A stretch of DNA of 64,000 nt, from positions 62,001-126,000 of the forward strand of contig JAIPJF010000004.1 of assembly GCA_021734325.1 (NCBI GenBank). The letters run 5' to 3'. The translations under genes and the position numbers were made by a program. Of the stretch, positions 1-9,480 are shown piece after piece. This DNA comes from Fidelibacterota bacterium (GTDB lineage Bacteria > Fidelibacterota > UBA8477 > JABMPR01). Each line of letters begins with the position of its first letter. Positions within the stretch are counted from its first letter, which is position 1. The notes beneath the pieces are model-generated. The model was not told the origin of the DNA and ran no database searches. It saw only the letters and a program-made list of their open reading frames with translations.

Positions 1-1
1 C

Positions 2-61
2 GATTCAGAATTCGAATGGATGGGCGAAATGATCGAGTATTGTTCTGTTGCGGATTCATGA
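2..61 (+). CDS. C-terminal end of an unidentified protein (partial)
   Basis: An open frame enters the window from the left and ends with TGA at 59-61, giving about 19 residues that end in CSVADS. Too little is present to assign a family. The frame is open from the first complete codon and has normal amino-acid content, which is the only support for it being a gene tail. A non-coding stretch of about 150 bases with no clear terminator follows before the next gene. Confidence 0.4.
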   Translation, partial: DSEFEWMGEMIEYCSVADS

Positions 62-209
62 CCTCAAGCTTCTTCTTTTTGCGACTCTTGTGTTGGTCAA
101 GTAAATCTCTGTTATAGATTACATGGTTTACTGGCAGGGGGTCCATTCAGTGATCCCTTATACCGTTTTGCATATTATGATATAACAAAGCCCTGGCTTT
201 GGGGGAATT

Positions 210-3200
210 ATGAAACAACCGATCCTCTTGGTAATTCTAGCAACCGTTTTGTCGGGTCAGACAGGACCACCTACCGACCTCATGGAGGTAAATCCACGGG
301 TGTTCGTGCTTCAAAATGCCATCGTGCATGCTGAACCAGAACAATCGATCTCACATGCCTCAATCCTTATCCGGGATGGACTTATCGAGGAAGTCGGTAC
401 GAGAATAAATATCCCAGACGATGCAGTTATTATTGATATGAATGGGAATCATATCTATGCCGGCTTTATCGATGCCTGGGTCGATCTCGACCCCAAAGAT
501 ATCCAATCATCACCCCGGTCTCATTGGATCGATGTGGTTCACCCTGAATGGGTGGCTTCTGACAGCTATACCCACAATGACTCGACTGTGAAGGAATGGA
601 GGGAACTTGGCTTCACCCAACTCCATGTCGGATTCAACAAGGGTATTTTTCGAGGACAATCTTCCTTAATTGACCTGGATAAAGCTGCCTCTATCACAAG
701 CTCGGCTGTCAGTCAGGTGCTGGATTTCTATACCCGGCCTAGAGGTGAAGATGGGTATCCCGAGGCGCTTCTGGGAACCATCGCAGTCATGCGCCAAACC
801 CTCTATGATGCTGAATGGTATGAAAAAGCGGTGGAAATCTATTCCAGACACCCCAACAAAAATGAACAGCCCGAAGCAGACCTCGCTCTCGCTACTCTGT
901 CCGATGCGCGTTCCCAGAGAACCCCCTTCCTGTTCAGGACGACCCATGAAACAGCAGCTCAGCGCGCCATTGACATTGCAAAAGAATTCGACCTGAAACT
1001 CTGGTTGATCGGTTCTGGATATGAGTATCGGCGTTTGCCTGAGATAACGGAAGCGAAGCCCTTTATCATTCTGCCCTTAAACTTTCCCGGCAAACCCGAT
1101 ATCACACCCCCTTATCGTGCAGATCAGTATACCACCGAGCAATTAAAACATTGGGACATGGCGCCAGATAACCCACAGAAACTGGTTAACTCGGGGGCGG
1201 AAATTGCCTTGACCTCCCATGGTCTGGAAGATCTGAAACAGTTCCGCATTAATCTCAGTCTGGCCATAGAGCGGGGGCTGAGTGAAAGTGCTGCCCTGGC
1301 GGCACTTACCACCACTCCTGCCAAACACTTCGGGCTGGACAAAACCCATGGAAAGATCAAGTCTGGGTATCAAGCCAATTTTGTAGTGGTTCGTGGGAGC
1401 TATTTTGATGCCTCCAATCCTGTTCAGTCCGTCTGGGTCAGGGGTAACAGATACGATGTGGATCTCAATTCTGATCTTGAGTTTGATGGCAGCTGGGATT
1501 TTTCGCTGGAGAAAATGCAGGGGAAATTGACCCTTAGCGCCAGCCCCTCCCAGACTTCTGGAAACATCAAGCTTGATACCACCACCATCACCCTGAATCA
1601 TCTTAAGCTGGATGGGACACGGATCTCATGGACCGCCGACCTGCCTCATTCCCAGAAACCTGGAATGATTCGATTCCATGGGAGTTGGAATAAGGATATC
1701 CTTTCAGGACTGGCCATCTACCCCGATGGGCAGGAACATGAGTGGCAGGCATCAGGTCATACAGCACGCACCGTAAAAGCTGAGACCTCCAAAGCCTCGC
1801 CCAGCAATCTGAAAGTGAGTTTCCCCGAAGGAGCCTTTGGCTTTCAGGAGCTTCCCCGGCAACCGGCATCCCTTTTTATCAATGATGCCACCGTATGGAC
1901 ATCGAGTCCCCAGGGCATTGTCAAGAATTGTGATCTGTTGATCCAGAAAGGGAAGATCAAAAAGATCGGCCAGAACCTGACTCCCCCCAAAGGCGCTGAG
2001 GTGATAGAGGCTAATGGAAAACATATCACACCTGGTTTGATCGACGCCCACAGCCATACGGCAGGAGCCTCAATAAATGAAGGCTCACAAAGTGTTACCT
2101 CAGAGGTGCGAATCCAGGATGTACTGGACCCAGACGATATCAGCATCTATAGAGAACTTGCCGGTGGTCTGACCACAATTCAGGTCTTACACGGATCAGC
2201 CAATACCATTGGTGGACAGAACTCGGTGATCAAACTTCGCTGGGGGTCAGATGCTCATGGGTTGATCATGCAACAGGCTCCAAAAGGGCTCAAATTTGCC
2301 CTCGGTGAAAATGTGAAGCAGTCCAATTGGGGTGATGATAATGTTACCCGCTACCCCCAGACCCGCATGGGTGTAGAGCAGGTTTTGCGAGATGCCTTCA
2401 TTCGGGCTCAGGACTATAAAATCAATATGGAAAATTATTCGAAAAGACCACTCTGGCGTAAAACCCTGATTCCTCCCCGTCGGGATCTTGAACTGGATCC
2501 TCTGGTGGAGGTTCTGGAAGGCAGCTGTCGGGTCCATGTACATTCCTATCGCCAGGATGAGATATTGATGATGCTTCGGGTAGCAGAGGATTTTGGATTC
2601 ACTGTAACCAACATGGAGCATGTGCTTGAGGGCTACAAAGTGGCCGATGAAATGGCCAGGCATGGGGCTGGAGCCACCACATTTTCTGACTGGTGGGCGT
2701 ATAAATTCGAGGTCTATGATGCCATTCCCTACAATGCTGTCCTGATGCAGAAAGCCGGGGTTCTGGTTTCATTCAAAAGTGATTCAGATGAACTGGCCCG
2801 GCGCTTGAACCTGGAAGCGGCCAAAGGGATTAAATATGGCGGTATGACGGAGATCGAGGCCATGAATACGGTGACCATCAATCCTGCAAAGCAATTAAAG
2901 ATCGATAAGTGGGTGGGGTCGCTTGAAGAGGGCAAGGATGCTGATTTTGTGGTCTGGAGTCACCACCCCCTTTCAACGCAGGCCGTTTGTGAGCAAACCT
3001 GGGTGGATGGCAGGCCTTATTTCAGCCTGGAAAAGAATGCAGAACTGCTGGCTCAGGACAAGCAGATCCGACTGGATATTATTCAGAAAATTCTGAATAC
3101 TAAAGATGGGGACAGACCAGGTCCTTCGCCTGACCCGGAGAACCATAAATATCAGCGTGCTTATCGGGATGACCAAGCCTGGGAAGGAGGTGCCAGATGA
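210..3200 (+). CDS. Secreted tandem-domain amidohydrolase (imidazolonepropionase-like)
   Basis: This 996-residue protein begins with a short Sec-type signal (MKQPILLVILATVLSG) and holds two amidohydrolase modules joined by a beta-rich linker (about residues 420-540). The C-terminal module has the usual metal ligands: DAHSHT after PGLI, a later HVHS histidine, an MEH histidine and an aspartate in SDSDE. It should be a hydrolase of cyclic amides or peptides in the periplasm. In the N-terminal module the HxH site reads DAWVD, so it has probably lost metal binding. A GGGGGAA ribosome site precedes the ATG. The next gene overlaps by 4 bases (ATGA), so the two are translationally coupled and probably work together. 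The substrate is unknown. Confidence 0.88.
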   Translation: MKQPILLVILATVLSGQTGPPTDLMEVNPRVFVLQNAIVHAEPEQSISHASILIRDGLIEEVGTRINIPDDAVIIDMNGNHIYAGFIDAWVDLDPKDIQSSPRSHWIDVVHPEWVASDSYTHNDSTVKEWRELGFTQLHVGFNKGIFRGQSSLIDLDKAASITSSAVSQVLDFYTRPRGEDGYPEALLGTIAVMRQTLYDAEWYEKAVEIYSRHPNKNEQPEADLALATLSDARSQRTPFLFRTTHETAAQRAIDIAKEFDLKLWLIGSGYEYRRLPEITEAKPFIILPLNFPGKPDITPPYRADQYTTEQLKHWDMAPDNPQKLVNSGAEIALTSHGLEDLKQFRINLSLAIERGLSESAALAALTTTPAKHFGLDKTHGKIKSGYQANFVVVRGSYFDASNPVQSVWVRGNRYDVDLNSDLEFDGSWDFSLEKMQGKLTLSASPSQTSGNIKLDTTTITLNHLKLDGTRISWTADLPHSQKPGMIRFHGSWNKDILSGLAIYPDGQEHEWQASGHTARTVKAETSKASPSNLKVSFPEGAFGFQELPRQPASLFINDATVWTSSPQGIVKNCDLLIQKGKIKKIGQNLTPPKGAEVIEANGKHITPGLIDAHSHTAGASINEGSQSVTSEVRIQDVLDPDDISIYRELAGGLTTIQVLHGSANTIGGQNSVIKLRWGSDAHGLIMQQAPKGLKFALGENVKQSNWGDDNVTRYPQTRMGVEQVLRDAFIRAQDYKINMENYSKRPLWRKTLIPPRRDLELDPLVEVLEGSCRVHVHSYRQDEILMMLRVAEDFGFTVTNMEHVLEGYKVADEMARHGAGATTFSDWWAYKFEVYDAIPYNAVLMQKAGVLVSFKSDSDELARRLNLEAAKGIKYGGMTEIEAMNTVTINPAKQLKIDKWVGSLEEGKDADFVVWSHHPLSTQAVCEQTWVDGRPYFSLEKNAELLAQDKQIRLDIIQKILNTKDGDRPGPSPDPENHKYQRAYRDDQAWEGGAR

Positions 3201-4513
3201 AACGGATATTGTGCCTTTATTTGATCTTGTCGACATATCTCTGGGCTTCAGATCAAGTCCCGGCAGCCCCCCAGACTTCACCCATCCTCATCAAGAACGG
3301 CATCTTGCACACTGTCTCTCATGGTGTTTTGGATGGCTTTGATCTCTTGTTTGAGCAAGGTCTGATCACAGGCATAGAAAAGGATATTGCTCCTTCATCC
3401 GAAACGGAAGTCATTGATGCTCGCGGTAAACATGTTTATCCCGGATTGATAGCGGGCACTTCTGCGCTGGGTCTGGTTGAGATTTCTGCCGTCAGGGCCA
3501 CCCTGGATTATGATGAAGTCGGGGACATCACCCCTGAAGTGCGGGCCAACGTGAGCTATAATCCAGACTCCGAGTCTATCCCTGTTACCCGTTCAAACGG
3601 GGTGCTGTTTGTGAATGTTGCGCCCCGTGGTGGGCTGATCCCGGGACAATCGTCACTCATGATGATGGATGGATGGACCTGGGAAGACGCAACCTTCCAG
3701 CATCCCACTGCCATGCATATCAACTGGCCGGAAATGTCCCTGGATCTGAATCCCGAATCAGAGATCCCGGTATCAGAGCAGGAGGAAAATCGACGCCAGA
3801 GACTAAGGGCTTTGGATGATCTTATTGACCAGGCCAGACGCTATGAAATAAGTCAGCGCGGCGAACCCACAAGACTGGCTCATGATCTGAGAATGGAAGC
3901 GATGATCCCGTATGTAAATGGCAAAAGACCATTTTTTATCCACGCCCAGGAAAATCGTCAGATCGAAGCGGCGGTGAGGTGGGCACAAAGACAGGGTGTG
4001 AAAATCGCCCTCGTTGGTGGTGGCGATGCAGGACAATTGAGTGCCCTGTTAAAGGAAAATCAGATCCCTGTTATTGTTGAAGGGACACTGAAGCTTCCCA
4101 GCAGACGTAACAGTAATTATAGTGAATCCTATGATCTACCAGCCAGACTCTATGCAGCCGGTGTGGATTTTTGTATTTCTACTGACGGGAGTGGTTTTGC
4201 AGCGGCCCAGGTCCGGGATTTACCAAACCATGCAGCCATGGCTGCTGCTTTTGGTCTTCCCCTGGAGCTTGCATTACGCTCCATTACGCTTTCTGCCGCT
4301 GAGATCCTTGGTGTTGGTGACCGTATTGGATCTCTCGATGTTGGCAAGGAAGCCTCATTGTTCATTGCTTCCGGTGATATTCTGGAGATCACGTCCCTGG
4401 TGGAGCAGGCATACATTCACGGCACAAAAACGGACATGAGTGACCGACATAAATCACTCTATAAAAAGTATCAGGAGAAGTATCGGCAGCTGGACCGCGT
4501 GGAGGGGAAATAA
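3197..4513 (+). CDS. Secreted amidohydrolase-family protein, likely non-catalytic partner
   Basis: This is a 438-residue amidohydrolase-fold protein with an N-terminal signal (MKRILCLYLILSTYLWA). It overlaps the preceding amidohydrolase gene by 4 bases. The family frame is clear: a KNGxLHT-type start, a VYPGLI strand, a late CISTDGSG segment and a C-terminal GSLDVGKEAS motif. However, the HxH metal motif after PGLI is replaced by AGTSALG. It resembles the N-terminal, degenerate half of its neighbour. I infer that it acts as a structural or substrate-binding partner of that enzyme. It could still be an enzyme with altered metal use. Confidence 0.82.
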   Translation: MKRILCLYLILSTYLWASDQVPAAPQTSPILIKNGILHTVSHGVLDGFDLLFEQGLITGIEKDIAPSSETEVIDARGKHVYPGLIAGTSALGLVEISAVRATLDYDEVGDITPEVRANVSYNPDSESIPVTRSNGVLFVNVAPRGGLIPGQSSLMMMDGWTWEDATFQHPTAMHINWPEMSLDLNPESEIPVSEQEENRRQRLRALDDLIDQARRYEISQRGEPTRLAHDLRMEAMIPYVNGKRPFFIHAQENRQIEAAVRWAQRQGVKIALVGGGDAGQLSALLKENQIPVIVEGTLKLPSRRNSNYSESYDLPARLYAAGVDFCISTDGSGFAAAQVRDLPNHAAMAAAFGLPLELALRSITLSAAEILGVGDRIGSLDVGKEASLFIASGDILEITSLVEQAYIHGTKTDMSDRHKSLYKKYQEKYRQLDRVEGK

Positions 4514-4582
4514 AGGGCGTCTTGATTGACCCAAAGTGTAGCCTGTTAAAACAAAGGACGCATTTTCAATTGCGCCGACCTG

Positions 4583-4738
4583 TTACTCAGGAGATTCTGC
4601 TTCGGGGATTTCCGGTGATGAGTCTTTGATCTCTTGCGCTAACTTTTCTTCTTCCTTCAGTTTCTTTTTTTCTTCTTTTTTCTTCTTTTTTGCGACGTCT
4701 CTCTGGTGTTTTGCAAACGCATAATTTGGCTTGGCCAT
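4583..4738 (-). CDS. Small lysine-rich conserved protein
   Basis: A 51-residue protein starts MAKPNYAFAKHQRDVAKKKK, followed by a Lys/Glu-rich stretch and an acidic Pro/Ser tail. A good AAGGAG ribosome site lies 6 bases before the ATG. The opening MAKPNY...F.K...R..AKK.KKEEK pattern is one I recognise from short conserved proteins of unknown function in several Gram-negative groups. The charged composition suggests a helix or nucleic-acid contact, but no function can be assigned. It lies convergent to the amidohydrolase pair. Confidence 0.72.
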   Translation of the reverse strand: MAKPNYAFAKHQRDVAKKKKKEEKKKLKEEEKLAQEIKDSSPEIPEAESPE

Positions 4739-4987
4739 TTAGTCTCCTTTTTCGGGTCACTTTATATAAGCCTTCTCAGCCTTAAGTAAAGGAATAAAGT
4801 GCTGGTCAAAGATTCTGACCGGGCTAATTATTTACGGTGAACTCAGTGTTCAGCTAACTCCACGCTCCTTGGTCCTTCCGTTTCAAAGCTGGTACCAATT
4901 GCCTGTCTATCAACCGCTGAGAAGAATAATTTTAAAGATCAATTTTCGATGCGAATTCATCAAGGGGGAAAGCGGGTTCGAGCCTGG

Positions 4988-5485
4988 TCAAAGTTCGGTA
5001 TATTTCCTGGAATTACCTTTGGATTTATGAACGGGGTATTTCTCGGCATTGAGTTTGAGTTTTTGTGTGGCAGCCTCGATTGGATCAATGCCGGTGACAT
5101 CACAGAAGCGCAGGAGATAGACCAGGATATCCCCGACTTCATGTTCCACCGCTTCCCGTCTTTCCTCGATCTTCTTGGCTGAGAGATCCGAAGGTGTCCA
5201 GAGCATGATCTCCTGCAATTCTGAGACCTCAATGCTTAAAGCAGCAGCCAGATCCTTGGGGTTGTGGAATTGCTCCCAGTCGCGTTCCTTGGCGAATTCT
5301 CTGATGGTAGTTGTGAGAGTTTGTAGGTCCATGTTCTTGATTCCCTCGTCCTGGATAATCCGGAGGCGTCGTTCTGCTTCCCTGCGGTCACCCGTCTGGG
5401 TGGGTATGGTTTTTTCCTTACCACCTGGCAGGCGGATGCGGATGTAGTCTTTCTGACGTTTTTTTACGAGTGAAGCCATTATCAT
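4988..5485 (-). CDS. MazG-like nucleotide pyrophosphohydrolase with integrase-like N-terminus
   Basis: Residues 52-165 form a MazG/dCTPase-type all-alpha NTP pyrophosphohydrolase. They carry a FAKERDWEQFHNP opening, a VSELQEIM helix with paired acidic residues, and an HEVGDILVYLL helix carrying E and D metal ligands. Such enzymes hydrolyse non-canonical or excess NTPs. The first 47 residues (KKRQKDYIRIRLPGGKEKT, then EAERRL) resemble the arm-binding N-terminus of tyrosine integrases. An internal ATG at 5332, with GAGGG upstream, matches the usual family start, so two products are possible. It sits at the left border of the defence island, where an integrase scrap would be expected. Confidence 0.75.
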   Translation of the reverse strand: MIMASLVKKRQKDYIRIRLPGGKEKTIPTQTGDRREAERRLRIIQDEGIKNMDLQTLTTTIREFAKERDWEQFHNPKDLAAALSIEVSELQEIMLWTPSDLSAKKIEERREAVEHEVGDILVYLLRFCDVTGIDPIEAATQKLKLNAEKYPVHKSKGNSRKYTEL

Positions 5486-5534
5486 AAATTTCTGACCTTA
5501 ACTATTTCCTTTTATTAAATTTCAACTAGAGGCT

Positions 5535-6200
5535 CTAGTAGTCAAACCAGTTTAGCGTACTTAACCCGGCTTCGGAGAATCTTGAAACAATTCCATCACC
5601 GGGTAGCTTTGGAATATCTGAAAAATGAGAGCTGCAGTGCATAATAAAATCTTTCCATTCACTCTTTTTAAGATGATTTGCGGTAAGCGATTGGAATAGG
5701 CCAGGCATATTCATATGTGAAGATGGAAGCCTTATATTTGGAATGCGATTTTTCACAAAATCATCGTTCACATTGTATTGAAACGCTTCATTTTGGGTAA
5801 TAATTGAACGGTTAGAAAATTGAGTGTGACAAATTGGATGTGCTGGTTGAACCTGTATATCAGCATCGAAATGAATACTTTCAAGAGTATATGCTATATC
5901 ACCATCTATTTTATAGTAGGATACCCTCGAGGTTGACTTTACACATTTCATATTTGCCAAGTCTATTGTCTCAATAAAAGAAGCAAGAATCGAAATCGTT
6001 TTCTGACTCCTGTCTCGCATAGGCCATGACTTGAAAAAGAAGCACTGCTTAGGCTTAAGAATGATATGATTCCCATCAAATGAGGTCGTAATAACAGGAG
6101 CGATTGGGTAACAAGTATAACTATTCCCCCTCAACCAACTAATGGCAGTGGTTACACTCTGTTGGTAGTACCTCTTTATTGTCGAGGCATTATTACTCAA
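5535..6200 (-). CDS. Uncharacterised protein, last gene of methylase-kinase operon
   Basis: About 221 residues with no motif I can name. I place the start at TTG 6200, which overlaps the preceding stop codon (TTGA) and has a GGGG ribosome site 6 bases upstream. An earlier TTG at 6215 is also possible. The middle has a pattern (FDAD, then HP.CH.QF, then IP..R.P, then LFQSL) that weakly recalls DUF2290-type proteins; I hold this loosely. It is Ser/Asn-rich and AT-rich. As the last gene of an operon with a methylase, an ATPase-kinase and a receiver-like protein, it is the natural candidate for an effector, perhaps a nuclease or toxin. That is inference. Confidence 0.6.
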   Translation of the reverse strand: MSNNASTIKRYYQQSVTTAISWLRGNSYTCYPIAPVITTSFDGNHIILKPKQCFFFKSWPMRDRSQKTISILASFIETIDLANMKCVKSTSRVSYYKIDGDIAYTLESIHFDADIQVQPAHPICHTQFSNRSIITQNEAFQYNVNDDFVKNRIPNIRLPSSHMNMPGLFQSLTANHLKKSEWKDFIMHCSSHFSDIPKLPGDGIVSRFSEAGLSTLNWFDY

Positions 6201-7279
6201 TACAACCCCAACCAAGGCGCTAGTTCATCAAACTTGTCTATTCTAATTCTGGATAAGTTAGCACCAGCGGGGAACCAACTTATCCCACCTTTCGAATTTT
6301 CCGCGCTAACAGGCTTTCTTGTAACCATGCAATAATAACCTGCCTCTGTGTTTGTGACTTCATCCAAACAGGGATCCACCTTTTTACCTTTATAATTTGC
6401 ATATGCGTTGCCGTCCGGACACTTCTCCTCAAGTAAAAGGTCATCCAACTTATGACGCCACCAATACTTATTATTTGCGCCACTAAATGGACCATTATAC
6501 TGTGCAATCTTGAATAGATCTTGAACTGAATCATCTTTGAATGCATCAACATTAATATTGAGATAGCTCGCTGCGGCAATTTGATTAACTAAAAGACCCG
6601 GGAAGCGCAATATTGAAGTATAAAGCCAATTTCCCAACACACGGACCATACGTCCTGTTATATTTGCCTTCGAGGATGCATGATTATCTCCAATAAATGG
6701 CATTATCTCTTCAAGAAGACCTTGCTCACCTGATCCATATAAAGCGATTTGTTCCTCCACTTCTGGGACACCCAAAAGGTTTGCCAAAGCTTTAGGGGGT
6801 GAGGATGCTTGCGCCAGGCTTAGATCTCTATACTCATTATTAATCCATTGAAACCCCTTAAAGAGGTTCAAACTCTGTGCAACGAGCGTCTCAACATCTC
6901 TGGAATCGAGAATAATTCTCTTCTTTTCCCAAGGGGATAAACTTCGAAGGAATTCTTCTCCCTCTTGCTCGCCAGTTCCTCTGGCATAAAGACATATTGG
7001 GAAGCCTAGTTCATCGGCAACTGCTGCTACCACCGTTCCAGATAAACCCAGGAACTTGCCTAATCCTGAAAGATCTTTGTCGCACACAATTAAAGCTTCT
7101 CCAGGCTTAATCTCTGATAACATATCTTTAATTAGGGATTCATATGTAATGTTTCGTTGGAAATCAATCTCTCCGTCTATCAATTTAATCTTAACGTTCT
7201 TATCGACTGACCTACTCAGAGCCTTATGAATTTGATCCCGTCTGCTAATATCATCCTCAAAGAGGATTATTGAATTCAT
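6197..7279 (-). CDS. Receiver-like response regulator protein with unknown C-terminal domain
   Basis: The start is ATG 7279, with AAGGAG 8 bases upstream; a longer frame to 7321 would run into the kinase gene. The product is about 360 residues. The first 100 residues look like a receiver domain: an ILFEDD acidic cluster after the first strand (E8, D9, D10) and a predicted phospho-acceptor loop, CDKDLSG, with D67 and D69. The remaining 250 residues are unfamiliar. They contain a helical block (NWLYTSILRFPGLLV) and a Trp/Cys-containing tail. It lies 5 bases after the kinase gene, so it is very probably that kinase's partner. Confidence 0.68.
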   Translation of the reverse strand: MNSIILFEDDISRRDQIHKALSRSVDKNVKIKLIDGEIDFQRNITYESLIKDMLSEIKPGEALIVCDKDLSGLGKFLGLSGTVVAAVADELGFPICLYARGTGEQEGEEFLRSLSPWEKKRIILDSRDVETLVAQSLNLFKGFQWINNEYRDLSLAQASSPPKALANLLGVPEVEEQIALYGSGEQGLLEEIMPFIGDNHASSKANITGRMVRVLGNWLYTSILRFPGLLVNQIAAASYLNINVDAFKDDSVQDLFKIAQYNGPFSGANNKYWWRHKLDDLLLEEKCPDGNAYANYKGKKVDPCLDEVTNTEAGYYCMVTRKPVSAENSKGGISWFPAGANLSRIRIDKFDELAPWLGLY

Positions 7280-7284
7280 AAGTG

Positions 7285-9480
7285 TCACTCCTTCACTTTT
7301 TGAAATTGGACTTTGAAACAAGTATTATATCCTGGTGGTGGATCAACAAGCCTAATACGACCACCTACTTCAGAGATGAGTTTCCTTACAAGTGATAAAC
7401 CCAAACCCATTCCCGATCCAAGTGGGTTGTTCGTTCCCCCCGAGGTTGTAGTAAATAATGGGTCCCATATTCTATCTCTCAAACTCTCGGGAATGCCAAC
7501 CCCTGTATCAGCTACTTCAACGAGGTGAAACACAGAATCATTCCATGCTTTAATCACTATTTTGGGGGAAGAATCTGACCCCTGGCCACCGGAAATTGCC
7601 TTTAGAGCATTTGAGTACAGATTAAGAATGATTCCACCGTATAATGCCACAGGTATGGCGGGTGTCATTAGTTTAGGATCAACATCAATCTGGATGTCTA
7701 CGTTTCTATTTTCAGCAAAATATTCATATCTATCAACAACGCGTTTTATCTGTTGTTTTGCATTTAGCGGTACATTTTTTGTGTACGGGGCCTGTACGTT
7801 TGATATGTATGTGGAAGCGAACTGAATTTGTCCTGCAATTTCTTCTCTGGTTCTGATAATAGAGGCTATTTCGTCCTTTAAGCCATGCTTTCCGCTGAGC
7901 TTACTAAGCACTTTTATTGCACTATCAAGATCATGAATAAGTCTGCGCATTTCGTGGGTAAGAAAACCGGCCAATATTCCAAGTAGAGCAACCATCTCCA
8001 TCCTTGATGTAGCAGTTTTCTGGTAGTCTTGAACATCTTTTAATTCATGGGTTAGCCTCTGAAAATGCTTGACAACTTGTTGTCTGTCACCTTCAGATAA
8101 AGATGGAATTTTATTAACGTATTTAATCGCCTCCTGGAAATCTTTCCTCATTGACTCCGCGGCTTTTTTCGCGGCCTCTGCTTCCATTCGTCTTTGTTCT
8201 GTGTGGTCAGCATACGCCAACATTTCCAAACCGGTTCTAATAAGGTCTACGAGTTGTTTGAATGCTTGATTACTTATAAACCCCTCTCTATCCATTGCTG
8301 GTGTTATATCATCAGGCTGCTTCGTTGATTCAACATAAACTGCTCCAATTAGCTGATGGAAGCTTGGTAGATACAACATTGGATTGGACCGGGGATTTGA
8401 TATTGCATCAGGTGACATCGGATAAAGTTCTTCCATTATCTTTGATCGCCAATGACGTCTGTTGTAACCAGTATCAAGGCCCAAGTTTAACCAATCATTG
8501 TCTGGGTAACCATAGGGACGAATACGAAATCCATGATCTACAATTCCCACTCCACCATTGTCTCGTAACCAACTCCATATTTGGCGACCATCAACTTCTG
8601 CCCCCTTAAAAACGCCTGCTCGGCGAGGTAAATAGCGTATATCTGCAAATAACCCATTTTGGATGTAATTTTCAAATCCGATTGTGTGCTCAAGAAGACA
8701 TCGACCATTTTTACTAACAATTGCTATAATAGCTTTTTGCCCAGCTAAATTTATTGTTAGCCGGAGCAACGAATTGTCTAATACTGACTTTGCCAGATTT
8801 TCATCGCTGCTCACATCAGATTCTGGGAGAAGTATTGTAAAGCCAGGATCGCTGTCAGACTTACCCTCCCTCGTAAATCGGTCATTGTCAAGACCTGAAT
8901 AGGGATCTATTATTGAAAGCAGATCAGTCCGCATCTGCTTATCAAAAACTATTTCATTTGCGTTATGAAGATCTGTAATTACTAATTTCGTACCTGGTTT
9001 AACATCGCTATCCACATCCACTATTTCATACGGAATTTTTATTTCGTTGATATGCTTTGCTTCATCTAATTTCATCCAATCGAAATCTACAGACAATTGA
9101 GTAGTTACTTTTTCACCTGGGTAGTTGGAGATTGTTTCTAGACGAAGCTTCTTGCCTAAATACCTAACGGCGAACCTTCCTATACCTTTGGAACCAGTAA
9201 CATTTCTTCGAAAACGTCGTGATATCAATTCTCTCTGCTTTGAAGGTGTAGCTATATACATCCACTTGCTTAAAAATTCTTCCTCGTTCATCCCCTGTCC
9301 ATCATCTTTAATAATAACAGACTCCCCATCATAAATCACCTCGCAGAAGGAGGCATCAGCATCATAAGAATTTTTAATTAATTCCATTAGTGCGACATCA
9401 GCTTTTGCAACGAGCCTTTCCCCCAGCTCCTGCAATAGCCTTCCGCGCGTCTGAAATATAGCTTCACCTTTTTTTATCAT
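7285..9480 (-). CDS. Dual GHKL ATPase: Hsp90/MORC-like N-terminus plus histidine kinase C-terminus
   Basis: This 731-residue protein has two Bergerat-fold ATPase sites. The N-terminal site has ELIKNSYDAD (33-42), DDGQGM (59-64) and GSKGIGRF (96-103), as in Hsp90/MutL/MORC ATPases. The C-terminal half has a coiled coil (about 430-500) and a dimerisation helix with the phospho-histidine candidate FLTHEMRR (His509). It ends with a kinase N-box NLYSNALKAI, a DTGVGIP box and a GSGMGLGLSLV lid. No membrane segment is visible, so it should be cytoplasmic. It overlaps the methylase gene by 4 bases and is followed by the receiver-like gene. This suggests a phosphorelay that reports a DNA or phage signal. 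Confidence 0.85.
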   Translation of the reverse strand: MIKKGEAIFQTRGRLLQELGERLVAKADVALMELIKNSYDADASFCEVIYDGESVIIKDDGQGMNEEEFLSKWMYIATPSKQRELISRRFRRNVTGSKGIGRFAVRYLGKKLRLETISNYPGEKVTTQLSVDFDWMKLDEAKHINEIKIPYEIVDVDSDVKPGTKLVITDLHNANEIVFDKQMRTDLLSIIDPYSGLDNDRFTREGKSDSDPGFTILLPESDVSSDENLAKSVLDNSLLRLTINLAGQKAIIAIVSKNGRCLLEHTIGFENYIQNGLFADIRYLPRRAGVFKGAEVDGRQIWSWLRDNGGVGIVDHGFRIRPYGYPDNDWLNLGLDTGYNRRHWRSKIMEELYPMSPDAISNPRSNPMLYLPSFHQLIGAVYVESTKQPDDITPAMDREGFISNQAFKQLVDLIRTGLEMLAYADHTEQRRMEAEAAKKAAESMRKDFQEAIKYVNKIPSLSEGDRQQVVKHFQRLTHELKDVQDYQKTATSRMEMVALLGILAGFLTHEMRRLIHDLDSAIKVLSKLSGKHGLKDEIASIIRTREEIAGQIQFASTYISNVQAPYTKNVPLNAKQQIKRVVDRYEYFAENRNVDIQIDVDPKLMTPAIPVALYGGIILNLYSNALKAISGGQGSDSSPKIVIKAWNDSVFHLVEVADTGVGIPESLRDRIWDPLFTTTSGGTNNPLGSGMGLGLSLVRKLISEVGGRIRLVDPPPGYNTCFKVQFQKVKE

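Noticed and set aside
4975-4987. GGTTCGAGCCTGG resembling the tRNA-Lys T-arm, as a possible left attachment site
   Set aside because: It matches the T-arm only with a missing base and does not extend to the tRNA 3' end. Chance or a weak leftover; not enough for an att site.
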